This document shows positions 7,121 to 9,984 of a stretch of DNA of 9,984 nucleotides, in pieces; the stretch's first letter is position 1; the number at the start of each line of letters is the position of its first letter. Where the stretch lies: contig JASLRP010000239.1 in the NCBI GenBank assembly GCA_030743915.1, forward strand, positions 1 through 9,984, written 5' to 3'. The position numbers and the translations under genes are program-made. The DNA is from SAR202 cluster bacterium (GTDB lineage: Bacteria > Chloroflexota > Dehalococcoidia > Lucifugimonadales > UBA1123). Under the pieces are notes generated by a model. It was not told the DNA's origin and did no database searches. It saw nothing but the letters and a program-made list of their open reading frames with translations.

Positions 7121-7876
7121 CTATTCGTCCGCCGCTACAGGGTTGCTCAGAGTCCCGATGCCTTCCACCTCGACCTCCACCGTGTCGCCGATGTTGAACT
7201 CATCCACGCCGGGGCATCCGCTGGGGATGATGTCGCCGGGATTCAGAACCATCACCTCAGACACCCAGCTAACAAGCTCGGCGACCTTCCATATCATCCC
7301 GCTGCTGGAGCCGTCCACGACTGTCTGATCGTTGACCCGGCACTGGATACGGAGGTTGTCACCGTCAAGGCCAGTCGCGATCCACGGGCCGATGGGACAG
7401 AAGGTGTCGAAGTGCTTCCAGCGCATGCTGGTCCCGGCGCCCAGGTCGCTGGTGGCAAGCTCTCTGGCGCTCACGTCGTTGACGCAGGTGTAGCCCAGCA
7501 CGTAGTCCATCGCCTCGGACACGCTGACGTGCCTGGCCCGCCTGCCGACGACTATTCCAACCTCGGCCTCGTGGATGATCGAGCGTCCAATCCTCGGATA
7601 GATGATGGGGTCGTTGTGCCCGATGACAGTCCCTGGCTGTTTCATGAAGATGCCGGGGCCGTCCCGCTCGTCCTTCACACCGTAGTTGGCGGCGATTGCG
7701 GGGACCTTGTTGGTCTGGATGTCGATAGGGGCCAACAGCCGCACGTCGGACAGGGCGCACAGAGTGTCTCCGGGACGCGCTCCTGAGTACAGATTGCCCT
7801 GGATGGCGCGGACCTCGTCCCCTTCGACGATGCCCCATTGGACTCGGTTGTTTTGTAGAAATCGGGCTATGTTCAC
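7121..7876 (-). CDS. Fumarylacetoacetate hydrolase (FAH) family protein
   Basis: A metal-dependent enzyme of the FAH superfamily, whose members hydrolyse, decarboxylate or isomerise acylpyruvate-type beta-diketo acids. The 251-residue length fits the single-domain bacterial forms. Metal ligands are Glu103 and Glu105 in HEAEVG and Asp134 in NDVSARE. The FMKQPGTVIGHNDPI segment (77-91), Lys154 in RWKHFDTF, CPIGPW (160-165) and the SGCPGV turn (219-224, in place of TGTPxGVG) are all in the expected order. The GTG start at 7876 is supported by GAGGA about six bases upstream. It is first in the minus-strand operon, so promoter elements should lie in 7877-8100, but I could not pick out a convincing -35/-10 pair. 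It may process a 2-keto acid made further along the pathway; the substrate cannot be assigned. Confidence 0.92.
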   Translation of the reverse strand: MNIARFLQNNRVQWGIVEGDEVRAIQGNLYSGARPGDTLCALSDVRLLAPIDIQTNKVPAIAANYGVKDERDGPGIFMKQPGTVIGHNDPIIYPRIGRSIIHEAEVGIVVGRRARHVSVSEAMDYVLGYTCVNDVSARELATSDLGAGTSMRWKHFDTFCPIGPWIATGLDGDNLRIQCRVNDQTVVDGSSSGMIWKVAELVSWVSEVMVLNPGDIIPSGCPGVDEFNIGDTVEVEVEGIGTLSNPVAADE

Positions 7877-7916
7877 TGGTTTCCTCAGTTGGTCAGGTGT
7901 CGGGTTGTCGAGTATC

Positions 7917-8019
7917 GGGATTCTTGTTCCGGCTCAGGATAACAGGGTCTGGATGCCAGTGGAATCCGCTGACCAAAACCAGTCCCGGCGGGCCGCAGGG
8001 AGCAAAGCAACTGGTCGCG
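7917..8019. repeat. Degenerate copy of the dispersed intergenic repeat
   Basis: GGGATTCTTGTTCCGGCTCAG at 7917-7937 resembles the GAGATTCTT right arm of the repeat at 3446-3475. AAGCAACTGGTCGCG at 8005-8019 matches 3403-3417 at 14 of 15 bases. The two parts are in the opposite order here, so the copy is rearranged or made of two pieces. The match is judged by eye. Confidence 0.35.
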
Positions 8020-8046
8020 GACAGAACCACCGTTGATCGCCTCACT

Positions 8047-8070
8047 GCTGATAGCTGATCGCTGACAGCT
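8047..8070. repeat. 7-bp tandem repeat (GCTGATA-like)
   Basis: Three units, GCTGATA, GCTGATC and GCTGACA, followed by GCT, run without gaps. On the minus strand this reads as the CAG-rich series seen in some intergenic heptamer repeats. It is too short to claim a function. Confidence 0.6.
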
Positions 8071-8223
8071 AACTTCAGCCTGTAGACCACGTCTCACGTA
8101 ATCTACATGCCCTTTTGAGCAATCCTCACGCGGATTTTACGCCTATTTGGATACCATCGAATTGAAGAAACGGATGCGCGTGTTGCGCTGGCCCTTTTAG
8201 GACGCCTCGGCAATACGAAGGCG

Positions 8224-8229
8224 AGGAGG
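8224..8229 (+). promoter_or_regulatory. Shine-Dalgarno site of the YbaK-like gene
   Basis: A perfect AGGAGG lies seven bases before the ATG at 8237 and sets that start. Part of it may pair with CCTCG just upstream. Confidence 0.75.
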
Positions 8230-8236
8230 CCGAATC

Positions 8237-8707
8237 ATGAAATGCAGGGAACGAGCGAAGATTTACCTTGAGATGAACGACGTCGAGTATCAATCACACC
8301 AGCACCCTGAAGTTTTCACCGCCCAGGAAGTCGCCGAGATTGAGCACGTGCCGGGCCAACTTGTGGCCAAGGTCGTGGTCGTTTTTGCCGACGATGAAAT
8401 GGTGATGCTGGCGCTGCCAGCCGACCACAAAGTCAACCTGAAGGACCTGGCCGAAGCGGTAGGCGCGAGAGATGTGCGGCTGGCTTACGAGGACGAATTC
8501 GCCGATCGATTCTCAGACTGCGAGATCGGAGCCATGCCGCCCTTTGGCGCAATGTATGACATTCCGGTGTTCGTGGACAGTTCTCTGACCGAGGATGACA
8601 CCATCTACGTTCAGGCAGGGACGCACACTGAAACCCTTTCCCTGTCCTACAGCGACTACGAACGCCTGGAGAAGCCCAAAGTGTGCGCTTTCGCTCGACA
8701 CCTGTGA
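8237..8707 (+). CDS. YbaK/ProX-type aminoacyl-tRNA deacylase domain protein
   Basis: A stand-alone YbaK/aminoacyl-tRNA-synthetase-associated domain of 156 residues. Relatives (YbaK, ProXp-ala, the INS domain of ProRS) remove a wrong amino acid from tRNA, most often tRNA(Pro). Lys45 in VAKVVV fits the conserved functional lysine, VMLALPADHKVNL (56-68) is the usual central strand and turn, and GAMPPFG (98-104) is the conserved glycine-rich loop of the substrate pocket. TAQEVAEIEHVPG (28-40) matches the family helix leading to Lys45. It acts in the cytoplasm. A strong AGGAGG fixes the start. The gene is followed after 34 bases by a CBS-domain gene on the same strand, likely as one transcript. 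Which aminoacyl-tRNA it edits, or whether it acts on another substrate, cannot be read from sequence. Confidence 0.88.
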   Translation: MKCRERAKIYLEMNDVEYQSHQHPEVFTAQEVAEIEHVPGQLVAKVVVVFADDEMVMLALPADHKVNLKDLAEAVGARDVRLAYEDEFADRFSDCEIGAMPPFGAMYDIPVFVDSSLTEDDTIYVQAGTHTETLSLSYSDYERLEKPKVCAFARHL

Positions 8708-8730
8708 ATTTATTGATAATCTCAAATATC

Positions 8731-8738
8731 GGAGGAGA
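8731..8738 (+). promoter_or_regulatory. Shine-Dalgarno site fixing the CBS-protein start
   Basis: GGAGGAGA ends three bases before the ATG at 8742, placing the core GGAGG six bases from it. It shows that the in-frame start at 8595, inside the previous gene, is not used. Confidence 0.75.
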
Positions 8739-8741
8739 ACA

Positions 8742-9200
8742 ATGAAAGCCAAAGATCTGATGAGCCTCGACGTAATAACCGTCCGCATCGACGCCACGGC
8801 CGGCGAGTGCGCGGACATCATGAGAGAGTACCTGATTAGCTGCCTCCCCGTGATCAATTTCGATGGAAAGCTGGTGGGCATTCTTACCAGTTCCGATTTT
8901 GGACTGACCAGGCGAACTATGCCTCGCGGAGAGGTGTTCTACACGGTTTTGAATTCGTCTGCGAACGCAGACACGGTGGAAAAGCTGACCGAAGAACTTC
9001 GGGCCACTGCCATCAGAGACGTTATGGCCCAACCCGTCATTACTGTGAAGGAAACCACGCCTGTGGGAGTCGTCGTGATGACGATGATGGAACGCCGGGT
9101 CAATCACATACCCGTCGTCAAAGAGGACGGCGAGGTTGTCGGCATTATCACCCGCCATGATCTGTTGAAGATGCTGGCAAAGGAAGCAGTGGCAACTTAG
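8742..9200 (+). CDS. Tandem CBS-domain protein
   Basis: A 152-residue protein made almost entirely of a CBS pair (Bateman module), which in other proteins binds adenine nucleotides or SAM and senses energy state. The first repeat spans about 2-58, starting AKDLMSLDVITVRIDATAGE and ending LVGILTSSDF (44-53). The second spans about 90-148, with AIRDVMAQPVITVKETTPVG and then VVGIITRHDLLKML (132-145). A short linker (60-85) joins them. There is no catalytic domain, so it probably regulates a partner or acts as a sensor. It follows the YbaK-like gene by 34 bases and is closed by a strong hairpin at 9225, so the two form a short operon. Whether they act together is not known. The start is set by GGAGGAGA. 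Confidence 0.93.
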   Translation: MKAKDLMSLDVITVRIDATAGECADIMREYLISCLPVINFDGKLVGILTSSDFGLTRRTMPRGEVFYTVLNSSANADTVEKLTEELRATAIRDVMAQPVITVKETTPVGVVVMTMMERRVNHIPVVKEDGEVVGIITRHDLLKMLAKEAVAT

Positions 9201-9224
9201 TCGCCGCCAAACGTCAGGCACGCA

Positions 9225-9266
9225 ACAAGGCTTCTCGGAATCTCCGAAGATTCTGAGAAGCCTTGT
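9225..9266 (+). terminator. Strong hairpin after the CBS gene, probable terminator
   Basis: Arms 9225-9243 and 9248-9266 pair over 19 bases with a single G-T wobble around a CCGA loop. It begins 25 bases after the CBS stop. The bases after it (CGTCTCATATA) are not a proper T-run, so the efficiency of intrinsic termination is uncertain. Position and stem length argue for a transcript end, perhaps serving both convergent genes. Confidence 0.7.
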
Positions 9267-9289
9267 CGTCTCATATACGAACGTATCCC

Positions 9290-9321
9290 GACCCTACTGC
9301 GCTCATCAACGCAGCAGGGTC
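9290..9321 (-). terminator. Second hairpin, possible terminator of the zinc-ribbon gene
   Basis: GACCCTACTGCG (9290-9301) and CGCAGCAGGGTC (9310-9321) form a 12-base stem with one A-C mismatch and an 8-base loop. It lies 38 bases beyond the stop of the minus-strand zinc-ribbon gene. No T-run follows on either strand, so a terminator role is inferred from its position between convergent genes. Confidence 0.45.
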
Positions 9322-9359
9322 ATTCCTTGCTCCCGAATTTGCTTATATTGTGCCTCCCT

Positions 9360-9578
9360 TCACTGAGCGGATGCCACCAACTCTGAATCCTCCACCTTCA
9401 CCCCTGGCGCCTTCCCTGTGTCTTGTAGGAACTTGAGCAGGGCATCGTGGTCGATGGCCGGCTCTTCACGGACATGTATGTAATGCCCGCACTGGAGGCA
9501 GTGAATAAATCGACCGTAAACGTCGCGGTCTGAGTACATGTCTCCGTTGCACCGTGGGCAGCCTTTCAGATTCAGCAT
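9360..9578 (-). CDS. Small zinc-ribbon protein, function unknown
   Basis: A 72-residue protein with two CxxC knuckles: CPRC (Cys7, Cys10) and CLQC (Cys27, Cys30), separated by 16 residues. This is the layout of a four-cysteine zinc ribbon. The segment between, with SDRDVYGRFIH, resembles small zinc-ribbon proteins I recall from Chloroflexota, often of unknown role; some relatives carry DNA-binding helices. The acidic tail after residue 38 (REEPAIDHDALLKFLQDTG) predicts one helix and no other domain. ATG 9578 is chosen because GAGGTG lies six bases upstream; the GTG at 9587 would add MLT and overlap that site. It is alone on its strand and convergent with the CBS gene. It could be a small regulator or an RNA-polymerase-associated factor, but I cannot assign a function. 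Confidence 0.8.
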   Translation of the reverse strand: MLNLKGCPRCNGDMYSDRDVYGRFIHCLQCGHYIHVREEPAIDHDALLKFLQDTGKAPGVKVEDSELVASAQ

Positions 9579-9736
9579 GGTCAACACCTCTACTAGTTTT
9601 CCCGGTGGCTTGAGAGCCTGCCGGGCGTTGGATTCTCGTTACGAGTGCATTCTCCCAGCAAGGCAATGTGGAAGGTGTGAGGATGGGTCGAGCGCTCGTG
9701 AGGAATGTGTAGGGATGTGTCTGGAAATGGCCGAAC

Positions 9737-9895
9737 ATGCCACACATCGGCGCTACGACTGAGCATGAATTTCGGGATCTGGAGAGTGTTACATTGAGTG
9801 GCGCCTTGATCGAGATTGACAACGAACATTGGTTGATCGTAAAGTCTGAGTCGGCCCGAAATGAAGAGCATGTGAAAGCGCTGGATTTCACTTGA
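9737..9895 (+). CDS. Possible small protein of 52 residues, unknown
   Basis: An ATG-to-TGA frame reads MPHIGATTEHEFRDLESVTL and continues with GALIEIDNEHWLIVKSES, ending KALDFT. The composition (E, D, L, V, I, with alternating hydrophobic residues from about 17 to 36) looks like a folded beta-rich small domain rather than random translation. In-frame sequence upstream is closed by TAG at 9710-9712. The ribosome site is weak, with only GGAAATGG nearby. No family is recognised. It lies between a minus-strand zinc-ribbon gene and a new plus-strand gene starting at 9980. Two longer minus-strand frames cover the same bases but have Cys/His/Pro/Ser-rich composition and no ribosome site. I lean toward a real gene without certainty. 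Confidence 0.45.
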   Translation: MPHIGATTEHEFRDLESVTLSGALIEIDNEHWLIVKSESARNEEHVKALDFT

Positions 9896-9967
9896 CGAAT
9901 ATTACATAGGTTACGTGACATACCCATAATCGGTGTTCGTGAAATGACGGGGGACCACCAACAAATC

Positions 9968-9972
9968 GGAGG
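9968..9972 (+). promoter_or_regulatory. Shine-Dalgarno site of a gene running off the window
   Basis: GGAGG stands seven bases before an ATG at 9980, the standard spacing in this window. Confidence 0.6.
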
Positions 9973-9979
9973 CACTCCC

Positions 9980-9984
9980 ATGAA
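9980..9984 (+). CDS. Start of a further gene, cut by window end
   Basis: Only the ATG and two more bases are inside the window. The call rests on the GGAGG site seven bases upstream. The product is unknown. Confidence 0.5.

Larger units (their letters stand above)
7877..8236. other. Divergent intergenic region between the FAH operon and the YbaK-CBS pair
   Basis: This 360-base stretch must hold promoters for both directions, yet no clear sigma-70 consensus pair stands out. Its left two-thirds (7917-8080) is made of repeat remnants: a segment resembling one arm of the 3384-3475 repeat, a 15-base near-copy of its core, and a 7-bp tandem repeat. Short minus-strand frames at 7885-8097 are produced by the repeats and are not called. 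Next to the YbaK start, CCTCG at about 8206 could pair with CGAGG at 8222-8226 and partly cover the ribosome site. Confidence 0.5.

Noticed and set aside
7076..7786. Plus-strand ORF of 236 codons opposite the FAH-family gene
   Set aside because: Antisense shadow of the FAH frame. It is rich in His, Asp and Val with no motif or ribosome site.
8433..9221. Minus-strand ORF of 262 codons across the YbaK and CBS genes
   Set aside because: It overlaps two well-supported plus-strand genes, its composition is His/Arg/Ser-rich, and it shows no domain.
9892..9930. Possible promoter before the gene at 9980 (TTGACG with GACATA or CATAAT)
   Set aside because: The spacers are 19 or 27 bases and the -10 matches are weak, so it is not strong enough to annotate.
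9466..9981. Minus-strand ORF of 171 codons over the zinc-ribbon gene and the small plus-strand ORF
   Set aside because: It covers the out-of-frame zinc-ribbon gene, has Cys/Ser/Pro-rich unlikely composition and no ribosome site.

Overview
The window looks like a chromosomal stretch of a bacterium of mid-50s % GC (estimated by eye). It uses strong Shine-Dalgarno sites (AGGAGG, GGAGGA, GAGGA). The gene mix (FAH-family, ThuA-like, Gfo/Idh/MocA and CocE/NonD enzymes, a YbaK/CBS pair, a tiny CxxC zinc-ribbon protein) and the dispersed GCTGAG...GAAGCATCTGGTCGCG repeat recall uncultured Chloroflexota such as Dehalococcoidia/SAR202. That placement is a guess from memory. There is no rRNA, tRNA or phylogenetic marker to confirm it.

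Layout. (1) 1-1940: right-hand part of an IS21-family element on the + strand, with a 5'-broken istA, an intact istB and the right terminal repeats ending near 1940. (2) 1967-2650, minus: an orphan class I SAM-dependent methyltransferase whose stop is 26 bases from the IS end. (3) 2651-3498: about 850 bases with no convincing gene, holding a perfect 11-bp-stem palindrome and a MITE-like imperfect inverted repeat. (4) 7876 down to 3499, minus: a compact four-gene operon, transcribed FAH-family enzyme, ThuA-like protein, Gfo/Idh/MocA oxidoreductase, CocE/NonD serine hydrolase. (5) 7877-8236: divergent intergenic region with repeat remnants and a 7-bp tandem repeat. (6) 8237-9200, plus: YbaK-like deacylase and a tandem-CBS protein, closed by a 19-bp-stem hairpin. 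(7) 9360-9578, minus: a 72-residue zinc-ribbon protein convergent with the CBS gene. (8) 9737-9895, plus: a possible 52-residue small protein, then the start of a further gene cut by the window edge at 9980.

The four-gene operon is the main biological content. A ThuA-like gene overlaps a Gfo/Idh/MocA gene by four bases, in the same order and family combination as the ThuA/ThuB trehalose-oxidation pair of rhizobia (ThuB-type dehydrogenase makes a 3-keto-sugar; ThuA acts on it). Here the pair is bracketed by an acylpyruvate-type FAH enzyme and an alpha/beta-hydrolase of the cocaine-esterase/X-Pro-peptidase type. Taken together this suggests intracellular breakdown of an esterified or amidated carbohydrate-like or aromatic-derived compound. 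The substrate cannot be read from sequence. No transporter or regulator gene lies in the operon within this window. Remnants of the same dispersed repeat lie at both ends of the operon.
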